Below are positions 44,702 to 53,953 of a DNA stretch of 64,000 bases, piece after piece. The number at the start of each line of letters is the position of its first letter. Within the stretch, counting starts at the first letter, position 1. The notes beneath the pieces were generated by a model. That model saw only the letters and a program-made list of their open reading frames with translations. It did no database searches and was not told where the DNA came from. Location: assembly GCA_014800945.1 (NCBI GenBank), contig JAAVFD010000022.1:1-64000 (forward strand), written 5' to 3'. The position numbers were made by a program, and so were the translations under genes. Origin of the DNA: Barnesiella sp. Its GTDB lineage: Bacteria > Bacteroidota > Bacteroidia > Bacteroidales > Muribaculaceae.

Positions 44702-47410
44702 ATGAGCGACGACGAGATGGAGATGGATCAGGATTATACTCCTGATGAAGAAATTGAGGATAGTGCTGAAGCCGTTGAGGGTGGCTTTGGCTCTATGCTT
44801 GTTGATTTGAATGATGATAATGTAAGGCATCAGCTCAGAGGTATGTTTCAGAGCTGGTATCTGGATTATGCGTCATACACTATTCTTGATCGAGCAATTC
44901 CTAATGCGGATGACGGTTTGAAGCCTGTGCAGAGGCGCCTGCTGCACACAATGAAAAAGCTTGATGACGAGCGCTTTATCAAGGTGGCTAATATTGTGGG
45001 AGCCACAATGGCATATCACCCTCACGGTGACCAGTCAATTTATGGCGCTCTTGTTCAGCTCGGTCAGAAAGGCTTGCTGGTGGAGACTCAGGGAAACTGG
45101 GGTAATGTGCTCACCGGGGCGAGTGCTGCTGCGGGACGTTATATTGAGGCACGACTGAGCGAATTTGCAAGCGATGTGCTTTTTAATGCAAAAGTCACCC
45201 AGTGGACACCCAGTTATGACGGTCGAAGCAAGGAGCCGGTGACGTTGCCTACTAAATTTCCTCTGCTGCTGGCTCAGGGAGTAGGCGGCATTGCGGCGGG
45301 TCTGTCAAGTCTGATTCTCCCCCACAACTTTAATGAAATCATAGATGCAGCGGTCGCTTATCTCAAAGGGGAGGAATTTGTGCTGTATCCTGATTTTTCA
45401 ACCGGCGGCATGATAGATGTGAGCCGGTATAATGACGGAGCACGCGGCGGCAGAGTGAGAGTGCGCGCAAAAATTGACAAGATAGACAACCGCACTCTGG
45501 CAATTACCGAATTGCCTTATGGAATTACCAGCGGAAAACTTATCGAGAGTATCCTGAAGGCTAACGAGAAGGGTAAGATAAAAATTCGTCAGGTAGATGA
45601 CAATACTTCGGCAACGGCTCTGGTAATGGTGTATCTGCAGCCGGGTGTGTCAAGCGACAAAACTATTGACGCGCTATATGCCTTTACCGATTGTGAACTA
45701 TCCGTATCGCCCAACTGCTGCGTGATTTATGATGATAAGCCGCATTTTCTCGGAGTGAGTGATGTGCTCCGCAGAAATGTGGATCGCACACGTGATATCC
45801 TTAAGGCTGAACTGGAAATAGAACTTGGTGAGACTAAAGAGAAACTTCACTATCTCACTCTTGAGCGCATATTTATTGAGGAGCGCATATATAAGGATAA
45901 AGAGTATGAGGAGAGTACCAGCAAGGCTATTGCTATTGCACATCTCGGTAAGAGAATAAATGAATTTGCGGACCGACTCATCCGTGAGGTGACAGAAGAA
46001 GACCTGCTGAAACTCCTCGATATCAAAATGGGTAGGATTCCCCGTTTTGACTCAAAGCAGGCGGATGAGGCAATTGCTGCTCTTAACAGCAAAATTGAAG
46101 ATATCAATTCCAAGCTTGCAAAACTCACCGCCTATACCATTAAATGGTTTCAGAAGCTCAAGGATAAGTACGGAGAGGATTATCCGCGCATGACTCAGCT
46201 CAGAAACTTTGAAACCATTGCTGCGGCAAGAGTTGCCGAAGCTAATCAGAAATTGTATGTCAACCGCAAGGAGGGATTTATCGGCACTTCACTGAAGGGC
46301 GAGGATATCGAATGTATCGGAAACTGCTCTGAGCTCGATGATGTGATTATTTTCTTTACAAACGGTAAGTACAAGGTGATTCGTGTGCAGGATAAAGTTT
46401 TTGTCGGAGATGATAAGATTCAGCACGTTGCCGTGTTCAAAGATAAGGATGAGCGCACCACTTATAATGTTATTTATCAGGACGGCAAGGGCGGAATCCA
46501 TTACATGAAGAGATTTCATGTCACCGGTGTGACAAGGGATAAGATTTACGATGTTACACAGGGTAAGCCGGACAGCAAAATAAAGTATTTCTCCGCAAAC
46601 CCCAACGGTGAGGCTGAGATTGTGCGCGTCACGCTTAAACCGAAACCGAAACTCAAAACCCTTCAGCTTGATATTGACTTCGCTGACCTTAAGCCAAGAG
46701 GCAAGGCAGCGATGGGAAATATAGTCACTAAGAACGAGGTGCATTCTATACGCCTTAAGGAAGCGGGACAGAGTACTCTCGGAGGACGTAAGGTGTGGTT
46801 TGACCCGGATGTCCTTCGCCTGAATTATGAGGGTAGGGGCAACTATCTTGGAGAATTCAATGCCAACGACCAAGTGCTTGTTGTGCTGAAAAACGGCGAG
46901 TACTACACATCATCTTTCGACAGTACCAATCACTATGAGGACAATATCTGCGTGATTGAGCTCTTCAAACCGGAGAAAGTGTGGAGTGTGGTGCTTTACG
47001 ATGCCTCTCAGGGCTTTTATTACCTGAAACGCTTCAACTTTGAAAGCTCTCCCAAAAAACAACGCTTTATTGGAGAAAATCCAAAATCAAGGCTCGTTGC
47101 AGTGAGTGGAGAACCCGGAGCGAGATTTGAAGTGACATTCGGTGGAGTGGATGAGGTGCGTGGCTCGGCTATTGTTGAGGCAATGGATTTTATCGGTGTT
47201 AAATCGCTTAGAGCTAAGGGTAAAAGAATCACCGCGTGGAATGTTGCTAAGATTGAGGAGATAGAGCCTGTTGCAGTTGAGGAGGAAATTGTTCAGGAAG
47301 AGACCGCTCAGCCGGATGATGAGGCGGATGCAGCGAAGGAGAGTATAATTGAGGAACGCTCTGATGATGAGGTGCGTGACGAACTTACCGGACAGCAAAG
47401 AATATTCTGA
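44702..47410 (+). CDS. parC: DNA topoisomerase IV subunit A
   Basis: A 902-residue type IIA topoisomerase subunit A. After an acidic N-terminus (MSDDEMEMDQDYTPDEE), the winged-helix core has AIPNADDGLKPVQRRLL, the quinolone-region HPHGDQSIYGAL near residue 105 and the DNA-linking Tyr in GRYIEARLS near 146. The C-terminal beta-pinwheel region (about 530-840) lacks a clear GyrA box, favouring ParC over GyrA. A Glu/Asp-rich tail ends the protein. ParC with ParE decatenates chromosomes; parE is not in this window. It heads a run with the DUF3316 and S41 genes, which start at its stop. Confidence 0.88.
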   Translation: MSDDEMEMDQDYTPDEEIEDSAEAVEGGFGSMLVDLNDDNVRHQLRGMFQSWYLDYASYTILDRAIPNADDGLKPVQRRLLHTMKKLDDERFIKVANIVGATMAYHPHGDQSIYGALVQLGQKGLLVETQGNWGNVLTGASAAAGRYIEARLSEFASDVLFNAKVTQWTPSYDGRSKEPVTLPTKFPLLLAQGVGGIAAGLSSLILPHNFNEIIDAAVAYLKGEEFVLYPDFSTGGMIDVSRYNDGARGGRVRVRAKIDKIDNRTLAITELPYGITSGKLIESILKANEKGKIKIRQVDDNTSATALVMVYLQPGVSSDKTIDALYAFTDCELSVSPNCCVIYDDKPHFLGVSDVLRRNVDRTRDILKAELEIELGETKEKLHYLTLERIFIEERIYKDKEYEESTSKAIAIAHLGKRINEFADRLIREVTEEDLLKLLDIKMGRIPRFDSKQADEAIAALNSKIEDINSKLAKLTAYTIKWFQKLKDKYGEDYPRMTQLRNFETIAAARVAEANQKLYVNRKEGFIGTSLKGEDIECIGNCSELDDVIIFFTNGKYKVIRVQDKVFVGDDKIQHVAVFKDKDERTTYNVIYQDGKGGIHYMKRFHVTGVTRDKIYDVTQGKPDSKIKYFSANPNGEAEIVRVTLKPKPKLKTLQLDIDFADLKPRGKAAMGNIVTKNEVHSIRLKEAGQSTLGGRKVWFDPDVLRLNYEGRGNYLGEFNANDQVLVVLKNGEYYTSSFDSTNHYEDNICVIELFKPEKVWSVVLYDASQGFYYLKRFNFESSPKKQRFIGENPKSRLVAVSGEPGARFEVTFGGVDEVRGSAIVEAMDFIGVKSLRAKGKRITAWNVAKIEEIEPVAVEEEIVQEETAQPDDEADAAKESIIEERSDDEVRDELTGQQRIF

Positions 47411-48265
47411 ATGAAAAAAATATTACTGACAGTTATATTGGTATTTCTCGCTGCAGTAGTGGTATCGGCGCAGAATCGTGAATATTCTGCCCGACCTGTA
47501 ACATCTTCTTATACTGTTGGAGTAGGAAGCTCTCATATAGCCGACACTTATCTGTCGCAAATCAAATACAATGGATGGAGCACCTCCTTGCGCTATGACA
47601 GATGGCAGGCTATGAAAGTTGACCCATTGAGCTGGGTGATGAATCTTTCATTAGGGGTAGATGTTGAGAGGGCAGTCAACGATGTTGGTAACTCCGCTAT
47701 CTGGTATGCCGGAATTAATGCATCATGGAGCCCAATGCGCTCCTGGTGCGTGGCTAAAGGGTTGAAACTCGGAGTCGGACCGGCGGTGAATTTGGATCTC
47801 GGATGCCTATATCTGAATCGCAATAGCAATAACCCGGCATCGGCTAAGGCGGCATTCACTGTCGGAGCCACCGGTTTTGTAGCTTACAATGTGTCTATTG
47901 GCAGGTTGCCGGTAACATTCTTATGGCAACCGTCGCTGCCTGTTGCGGGAGCATTCTTCTCACCTGAATATGGTGAATTATATTACGAAATTTATCTGGG
48001 GAATCACTCGGGGCTCGCTCATTTCGCTTGGTGGGGAAACTATTTTAGCCTTAATAACACGGTGACCGCAGATTTGCATTTTGGAGCTACAGCTCTTAAA
48101 ATCGGCTATAGGGGTGGAATCCTTTCCACCAAGGCGAATCATATTGTGTCAAACCACTTCACTCATCAGTTTATATTCGGTATCTCAGGCGAATGGCTGT
48201 CGATTAACCCGCGCAAAGCGCCGTCACCGAGAGCTAAATTATATCACGCGCTGTATGAATATTAA
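47411..48265 (+). CDS. DUF3316-family secreted protein
   Basis: A 284-residue protein with a signal peptide (MKKILLTVILVFLAAVVVSAQ). The remainder is a series of amphipathic beta strands (SLRYDRWQAM, ALKIGYRGGIL, HQFIFGISGEWL) as in small outer-membrane barrels, and matches the Bacteroidales DUF3316 family. It starts immediately after the parC stop and overlaps the S41 peptidase start. The function of the family is unknown; an outer-membrane location is inferred. Confidence 0.8.
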   Translation: MKKILLTVILVFLAAVVVSAQNREYSARPVTSSYTVGVGSSHIADTYLSQIKYNGWSTSLRYDRWQAMKVDPLSWVMNLSLGVDVERAVNDVGNSAIWYAGINASWSPMRSWCVAKGLKLGVGPAVNLDLGCLYLNRNSNNPASAKAAFTVGATGFVAYNVSIGRLPVTFLWQPSLPVAGAFFSPEYGELYYEIYLGNHSGLAHFAWWGNYFSLNNTVTADLHFGATALKIGYRGGILSTKANHIVSNHFTHQFIFGISGEWLSINPRKAPSPRAKLYHALYEY

Positions 48266-49301
48266 GAATATGTTCTCTAAAATAAATATAGGAGTCAATC
48301 TGATTCTTTGGGCAGGACTGTTTTGTTTCACCTCATGTCACAGCATTGATGAGCCGGAAAACACTACAACCGGAAATTTCGATATGCTGTGGACGATACT
48401 TGATGAGCACTATTGTTTCTTTGAATATAAAGATATCGATTGGGATGAAATTAAGATAAAGTATCGTACCCAGGCGCAGAATGCAACCAGCAGCAAGCAG
48501 CTGTTCAGAATAATGGCTGCGATGCTTGATGAGCTTAAGGATGGTCATGTTAACCTGTCAGCCCCTTTTGAATCATCGTATTACCGCGCTTGGTGGAGCG
48601 ATTTCCCGCAGAACTATAATGAAAGGCTTGTGCAGGAAAAGTATATGTTTTTCCATTATTCCCAGTTAGGACCCGTCTCCTACTACTTGCTACCGTCAAA
48701 TGTGGGTTATCTTAGGATTCCGACCTTTGATGTGGGACTGGGCGACGGCAATATAGATTATATTCTGGCGGCATTCCAAATAGCTTCCGCGCTTATCATT
48801 GATATCCGTGACAATGGAGGTGGCAGTATGACTGTTGCCGATGACTGGATTTCACATTTTATAGGTTATGAGATATGCACCGGATATATATCACATAAAA
48901 CAGGACCGGGGCACAATGATTTCTCTGAACCTTATGAGATGAGGGTGAAACCGGTGACTGTAGGGCACTGGATATGGGGTAAACCGGTGGTGGTGCTTAC
49001 TAACCGCTCCACATTCTCGGCTGCAAATTATTTTGCTACTGTCATGAAGTCACTGCCTAACGTCACTCTTGTTGGAGCAAAAACCGGGGGAGGAGCCGGT
49101 ATGCCGTTCTCCGCTGAGTTGCCATGTGGCTGGGGGGTTAGATTTTCTGCCGTTCCCATATATGCTCCGGACAGCACATTGACGGAATTCGGGGTGGATC
49201 CATCACCGGGGTGTGCGGTTGATATGTCACCGGCGGATGAACTTGCCGGAAAAGACACAATGCTTGATTTTGCTATCTCTCTCCTTACCACTCCCAAGTG
49301 A
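48255..49301 (+). CDS. S41-family peptidase lipoprotein
   Basis: A 348-residue exported protein. The ATG at 48255 overlaps the preceding gene by 11 bases; a second ATG at 48270 is equally possible. The signal peptide ends in a lipobox FTSC (Cys28). A helical lid (TGNFDMLWTILDEHYCFFEYKDIDW) is followed by the S41 catalytic domain: DIRDNGGGS near residue 184, the nucleophile Ser in STFSAANYFA near 253 and KTGGGAG near 274. It resembles tricorn/C-terminal processing proteases without an evident PDZ domain. It is probably anchored at the outer membrane; substrates are unknown. Confidence 0.85.
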   Translation: MNIKNMFSKINIGVNLILWAGLFCFTSCHSIDEPENTTTGNFDMLWTILDEHYCFFEYKDIDWDEIKIKYRTQAQNATSSKQLFRIMAAMLDELKDGHVNLSAPFESSYYRAWWSDFPQNYNERLVQEKYMFFHYSQLGPVSYYLLPSNVGYLRIPTFDVGLGDGNIDYILAAFQIASALIIDIRDNGGGSMTVADDWISHFIGYEICTGYISHKTGPGHNDFSEPYEMRVKPVTVGHWIWGKPVVVLTNRSTFSAANYFATVMKSLPNVTLVGAKTGGGAGMPFSAELPCGWGVRFSAVPIYAPDSTLTEFGVDPSPGCAVDMSPADELAGKDTMLDFAISLLTTPK

Positions 49302-49340
49302 ATTGACTGCGGCTTGTTGAGTTAAAATGATGATAAAGAC

Positions 49341-49371
49341 TTGACAAGCGGTTTTTAATGTTGTATCTTTG
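49341..49371 (+). promoter_or_regulatory. Promoter of the ftsX operon
   Basis: TTG at 49341-49343, exactly 20 bases, then TATCTTTG at 49364-49371. The ATG lies nine bases after the box, so the leader is very short or absent. Confidence 0.75.
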
Positions 49372-49379
49372 CACCTCAC

Positions 49380-50258
49380 ATGAAGAAAAAAAAGAAACAT
49401 TCCCTGCCGCTTCTGGGCTCTAAATTCACAGCCACTGTCAGTGTTGCTCTCGTGCTTTTTGTGCTCGGAATCCTTGCCTTGATAGGCATTGCAGCTAAAA
49501 ATACGGCGGATGATATCCGCTCGCATCTCGGATTTGTTGTGATTTTGAATGAAAACGTGACGGATGCCGACATCAATGCTCTCAAAGCCAAGTGGGAGTC
49601 GGAGCCTTATGTGTCTGAATATACCTTCTCAACAGCTGAGCAGGTACTTGATAAATGGAATGAAACTATGGCGGCTGAAGGGGATAGCTTGACCCAATTG
49701 CTCGGAGTCAATCCTTTTTATCCCGAATTTGAAATAGCGGTTAAAAGTGAGTTTGCCGATATTGACAGCCTCGAAAAAATTGTGAAACCTTTGCGAGGGC
49801 TCTCTGTGGTCGATGATATCAGAATGCACAATGATATGGTGCAGTCGATCAATGCCACTGTGCATTCGTTGACGGTTATCCTTTCCGCAGTGGCGCTGGC
49901 TCTCCTGATTATTTCGTTTGCGCTTATAAACAATACGGTAAGGCTGACTGTGTTCGCCCGTAGATTCTCGATTCACACGATGAAACTCGTCGGAGCTACA
50001 GCGGCTTTTATCCGCAGGCCGTTTTTGCTCGGCAATATGTTGCAGGGACTTGTCGCGGCTTTTGTTGCCGGAATTGCACTTGCCGGCACCCTTTACTATG
50101 TAGGCACCATTGAACCACAGGTTTCCGTGCTGATTGAATGGAAGGAGGCGCTATATGTTTTCGCTGCCCTTTTTGTGGTGGGAATACTGATATGCACTCT
50201 CAGCGCACTATTATCCACCAACCGTTATTTGCGGCTTGGATATGATGATATGTTCTAA
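49380..50258 (+). CDS. ftsX: Cell-division protein FtsX
   Basis: A 292-residue FtsX. A short basic N-terminus (MKKKKKHSLPLLGSKFTATVSVALVLFVLGILALIGIAA) leads to TM1, an extracytoplasmic domain with LKAKWESEPYVSEYTFSTAEQVLDKW, and three C-terminal TM helices around VFARRFSIHTMKLVGATAAFIRRPFL, the coupling helix to FtsE. With FtsE (not in window) it activates peptidoglycan hydrolases at the division site. It begins an operon with DUF3098, uppP, truB and queA, the standard Bacteroidetes order. Confidence 0.92.
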   Translation: MKKKKKHSLPLLGSKFTATVSVALVLFVLGILALIGIAAKNTADDIRSHLGFVVILNENVTDADINALKAKWESEPYVSEYTFSTAEQVLDKWNETMAAEGDSLTQLLGVNPFYPEFEIAVKSEFADIDSLEKIVKPLRGLSVVDDIRMHNDMVQSINATVHSLTVILSAVALALLIISFALINNTVRLTVFARRFSIHTMKLVGATAAFIRRPFLLGNMLQGLVAAFVAGIALAGTLYYVGTIEPQVSVLIEWKEALYVFAALFVVGILICTLSALLSTNRYLRLGYDDMF

Positions 50259-50283
50259 TAGATTTATTTATCTTCTTTTTATT

Positions 50284-50574
50284 ATGGCAAATAATAATAC
50301 CGCACAGAATAATATAGAGTCACGCCTTGACACTGAGTCTCAACAGCAGCAGCCGTTGCAGCGTATCAATTTTATACTCATGGCGATTGCCGGATTCATG
50401 ATTGTGGTCGGATTTCTTCTCATGACAGGAGCACCCGCAACAGCAGAAGAGTTCAACCCCGATATTTTCAGTACCCGTCGAATTGTTGTCGGTCCTACGG
50501 TTACATTCCTCGGATTCGTTTTTATGGCAGTGGCTATTGCTTGGAATTCTAAGTCGGAAAAAGAAAACGACTGA
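50284..50574 (+). CDS. DUF3098 membrane protein
   Basis: A 96-residue protein with two transmembrane helices (NFILMAIAGFMIVVGFLLMTG and IVVGPTVTFLGFVFMAVAIAW) and the DUF3098 block EEFNPDIFSTRRIVVGP. It starts at the ATG at 50284, 25 bases after ftsX; the frame upstream overlaps ftsX. DUF3098 proteins are found next to ftsX and uppP throughout Bacteroidetes and are probably linked to envelope synthesis, but their role is unknown. Confidence 0.88.
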   Translation: MANNNTAQNNIESRLDTESQQQQPLQRINFILMAIAGFMIVVGFLLMTGAPATAEEFNPDIFSTRRIVVGPTVTFLGFVFMAVAIAWNSKSEKEND

Positions 50575-50576
50575 TT

Positions 50577-51416
50577 ATGAGTTGGATTGACGCCCTTATT
50601 ATGGGCATTGTGCAAGGGCTTGCGGAATACCTGCCCATCAGTTCCAGCGGACATCTGGAAATTTGTCGTGATATTCTCGGGCTCAAATTGAATGGAGCGG
50701 AAGCTCTTGAATTTGATGTGGTGCTCCATGTAGCTACTGTGCTCAGCACTATTGTAGTGCTGTGGAAAGAGTTTATGCCTCTGTGCGTTAGTTTCTTTAC
50801 ATTACGCTTTGACAATAGATTCACCTACGTGTGCAAGATATTGGTGTCATGTATCCCAGTTGCAATTGTTGGGCTTTGTTTCAAGGATGTTGTTGAAAGT
50901 TTCTTTGGCAACGGTCTCACGGTTGTGGGCATTTGCCTTATTATAACAGCGGCTCTACTGTCATTCGCTTACTTCTTCCGCACCCGGGGCGAGATTGATG
51001 CGCCGGTAAAACAGATATCCGATGAGCAGGCGGATAAATCTATCACATGGCCAGATGCAATAATTATGGGTATAGCTCAGGCTATAGCAGTACTGCCGGG
51101 ACTCAGCCGAAGCGGTTCAACTATTGCCACCGGCATCTCTCTGGGCGCCAATAGGGCGGCTGTGGCTCGCTTCTCGTTTTTTATGGTGATAATACCAATT
51201 CTTGGTGAGGCGCTTCTCGGACTTAAGGATATATTGGCGGGAGAAAGCGCTACCGCCGGAACAATCGGGGCTATACCGCTCACAGTTGGATTCATTGCCT
51301 CTTTTGTGGTTGGATGCGCGGCCTGCAAGTGGATGATTGAAATCGTCAAGAAGGGCAAACTCGTCTGGTTTGCGCTTTACTGTCTCGCAGCCGGTCTGCT
51401 TTGTATCCTCTGGTAA
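50577..51416 (+). CDS. uppP: Undecaprenyl-diphosphatase
   Basis: A 279-residue polytopic membrane protein with the two conserved BacA motifs: EYLPISSSGHLE near residue 17 and LPGLSRSGSTIATGI near 173. It removes a phosphate from undecaprenyl pyrophosphate so the carrier lipid can be reused for peptidoglycan and O-antigen. It starts two bases after the DUF3098 stop. Confidence 0.94.
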   Translation: MSWIDALIMGIVQGLAEYLPISSSGHLEICRDILGLKLNGAEALEFDVVLHVATVLSTIVVLWKEFMPLCVSFFTLRFDNRFTYVCKILVSCIPVAIVGLCFKDVVESFFGNGLTVVGICLIITAALLSFAYFFRTRGEIDAPVKQISDEQADKSITWPDAIIMGIAQAIAVLPGLSRSGSTIATGISLGANRAAVARFSFFMVIIPILGEALLGLKDILAGESATAGTIGAIPLTVGFIASFVVGCAACKWMIEIVKKGKLVWFALYCLAAGLLCILW

Positions 51417-51426
51417 TGCAATTGTA

Positions 51427-52182
51427 ATGGATTTTATCTCAGGAGAGAAAATATATATTGACAAACCGCTTGGCTGGACATCTTTTGATGTTGTCAAGCG
51501 TATTCGTGGTGCGATATTGCGACGCCTCAGAATTAAGAAAATCAAAGTGGGGCACGCAGGCACTCTTGACCCGCTTGCTACCGGAGTGATGGTTCTTGTT
51601 ACCGGTAAGGCTACATCGCTGGTAGATTCTCTTCAGGCTCAGGTTAAGGAATATGTAGCGACTATTGCTCTCGGCGCAACTACACCTTCGTTTGACCTTG
51701 AAACCGAAATTGACGCAACTTATCCTACCGACCATATAACCCGCGAGGCTGTGGAAGAAATTCTGCCACGGTTTATTGGGCGCATTGAGCAGGTGCCTCC
51801 GGCATTCTCTGCTTGCAAGGTAGATGGTAAACGTGCTTACCACATGGCTCGTAAAGGCAAAGAGGTGGAGCTTAAGCCAAAAGTACTCGTTATTGACGAG
51901 ATTGAGCTGCTTGAGTTCTCACCCACATCAATTACTCTACGGATTGTGTGCAGCAAAGGCACATATATAAGGGCTTTGGCAAGAGACATCGGTGAGGCGC
52001 TCAACTCCGGAGGACATCTCACTGCTCTCAGGCGTACTCGTTCAGGCGAGGTGGCGCAAAGTGACTGTCTGTCGGTGGAGCAGGCAATTGAACTCATTCG
52101 CCTCACAGATATTACATTTCCGGAAGGCTACCCGATGCCATCCTCATTTAATCAGATTCAAGAAACAACTACAAATAACTAA
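51427..52182 (+). CDS. truB: tRNA pseudouridine(55) synthase
   Basis: A 251-residue TruB. The start is the ATG at 51427 ([24 protein letters not shown]), where the family normally begins. The catalytic Asp lies in [11 protein letters not shown] near residue 48; also seen are [19 protein letters not shown] and [15 protein letters not shown]. It forms the universal pseudouridine 55 in the T loop of tRNAs. Its TAA overlaps the queA ATG by one base. Confidence 0.95.
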   Translation: MDFISGEKIYIDKPLGWTSFDVVKRIRGAILRRLRIKKIKVGHAGTLDPLATGVMVLVTGKATSLVDSLQAQVKEYVATIALGATTPSFDLETEIDATYPTDHITREAVEEILPRFIGRIEQVPPAFSACKVDGKRAYHMARKGKEVELKPKVLVIDEIELLEFSPTSITLRIVCSKGTYIRALARDIGEALNSGGHLTALRRTRSGEVAQSDCLSVEQAIELIRLTDITFPEGYPMPSSFNQIQETTTNN

Positions 52183-53231
52183 TGAAACTTTCGCAGTTTA
52201 AATTCAAGCTCCCCGAAGAGCTTATCGCTCTCCATCCCGCAGAGCAGCGCGACGAATGCCGCATGATGGTGCTTCATCGTGCCTCAGGTGAAATAGAACA
52301 CCGTGTTTTCAAAGATATTATCAACTATTTTGTTGACGGAGATATTTTTGTGTTTAACGATACCAAAGTATTCCCTGCAAGACTTTTTGGCAACAAGGAG
52401 AAAACAGGAGCACGTATTGAGGTTTTCCTGCTACGTGAACTCAATGCTGAAAGCAAGCTCTGGGATGTGCTTGTTGAGCCGGCAAGAAAAATTCGTATCG
52501 GCAATAAACTATATTTCGGCGAGGACGAAAGCATGGTGGCGGAAGTGATTGACAATACTACTTCTCGCGGCAGAACGCTCCGTTTCCTATATGATGGTGA
52601 CCATGATGAGTTCAAAAAGGCTCTATTCAGCCTTGGGCAGACTCCTCTGCCGGCATATATCAAGCGCGATCCTATTCCCGAAGATGAAGAGCGGTATCAA
52701 ACCATATATGCTGAGCGAGAAGGTGCTGTTGTTGCGCCGGCTGCCGGTATGCACTTTAGCCGTGAATTGCTCAAACGCATGGAAATAAAGGGTATCCATC
52801 AGGCATTCCTTACTGTGCACAGCGGGCTCGGCAATTTCCGCGAAATTGATGTGGAGGATCTTACCAAGCATCGCATGGACTCAGAGCAGATGGAGGTTAC
52901 TCAGGCTCTTGTAGATATGGTTAACGGTGTGAAGGATGAAAACCACAGAGTCTGTGCGGTGGGCACATCTGTTCTCCGGGGAATCGCCAGTGCGGTGAGC
53001 ATGGGAGGACACATGAAAACATATACCGGATGGACAAACAAGTTTATCTTCCCCCCTTATGACTTCACTGTTACAGACGCACTTGTAACCAATTTCCACA
53101 TGCCATACTCCGTAATGCTCATGATGACAACGGCATTCGGAGGCTATGACCTTGTGATGAAAGCATACGAAGAAGCGATTAAAGAAAAATACAGTTTTGG
53201 AGCCTACGGCGATGCCATGCTCATTCTTTGA
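52182..53231 (+). CDS. queA: S-adenosylmethionine:tRNA ribosyltransferase-isomerase
   Basis: A 349-residue QueA. Family motifs: [20 protein letters not shown] at the start, [15 protein letters not shown] near 55, PLPAYIKR near 160, and APAAGMHFS near 190. It builds epoxyqueuosine at the wobble position of GUN tRNAs. The start overlaps the truB stop, so the two tRNA-modification genes are translationally coupled. Confidence 0.95.
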   Translation: MKLSQFKFKLPEELIALHPAEQRDECRMMVLHRASGEIEHRVFKDIINYFVDGDIFVFNDTKVFPARLFGNKEKTGARIEVFLLRELNAESKLWDVLVEPARKIRIGNKLYFGEDESMVAEVIDNTTSRGRTLRFLYDGDHDEFKKALFSLGQTPLPAYIKRDPIPEDEERYQTIYAEREGAVVAPAAGMHFSRELLKRMEIKGIHQAFLTVHSGLGNFREIDVEDLTKHRMDSEQMEVTQALVDMVNGVKDENHRVCAVGTSVLRGIASAVSMGGHMKTYTGWTNKFIFPPYDFTVTDALVTNFHMPYSVMLMMTTAFGGYDLVMKAYEEAIKEKYSFGAYGDAMLIL

Positions 53232-53233
53232 TT

Positions 53234-53833
53234 GTGGACACAATTAGCGAATATCGTACTCTCGCAGCCCCTTCCGAGGCTGTTTTCAGAGAGAAAATGA
53301 GTAAATTTATAGCTTTTGCCTCACCGGTGCAAACCGCTGACGAGGCAAAAGCTTTTGTTTCACGCATTGCCAACGAGTACCACGACGCACGCCATGTGTG
53401 CTGGGCATATCAGTTGGGAGCCGATGGAAAGGAATACCAGAGCAATGACAACGGAGAGCCAAGCGGAACTGCAGGCAAACCGATTCTCGGGCAAATCCGC
53501 TCTGCTGAGATAACCAATACTGTTATTGCAGTGGTAAGATACTTCGGAGGTATAAAACTCGGCACCTCCGGACTCATAGCAGCCTATCGCGAAGCCGCAC
53601 GGCTTGCCATTGAAGCAGGGGAGATAATAACCATGTACGAGCAGCGGCAAATAGAAATAACTTTTGCTTATCAGGCAATGAACGATGTGATGCGCATTGT
53701 AAAAGCATCCGAAGCAAAAATCCTCTCACAGCAATTTGATAACACCTGCCGCCTGACAATGAGCATCCGCAGTGACCATGCTGACAACTTGTCAACACGC
53801 CTCGCCGCCGTTGATTCCCTTTCCATCCACTGA
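53234..53833 (+). CDS. YigZ/IMPACT-family protein
   Basis: A 199-residue protein of the YigZ/IMPACT (UPF0029) family. The GTG at 53234 (MDTISEYRTLAAPSEAVFREKMSKFIAFA) is preferred; a TTG two codons upstream overlaps the queA stop. Family blocks: DARHVCWAYQLGADG, SNDNGEPSGTAGKPIL and VVRYFGGIKLGTSGLI. The C-terminal ferredoxin-like domain is present. The function of bacterial members is unclear; the fold suggests nucleic acid binding. It is the last gene of the ftsX-queA run. Confidence 0.9.
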   Translation: MDTISEYRTLAAPSEAVFREKMSKFIAFASPVQTADEAKAFVSRIANEYHDARHVCWAYQLGADGKEYQSNDNGEPSGTAGKPILGQIRSAEITNTVIAVVRYFGGIKLGTSGLIAAYREAARLAIEAGEIITMYEQRQIEITFAYQAMNDVMRIVKASEAKILSQQFDNTCRLTMSIRSDHADNLSTRLAAVDSLSIH

Positions 53834-53953
53834 TTTCGCAACAAAAGAAGCTACCGGAAATCAACTCGGCAGCGCATGACCCGACCCCACCGCACCGACT
53901 GCGGACGCCGCCAATTCTGCCCCGATCCAATATAATAGCCTTGGACTTCGAGA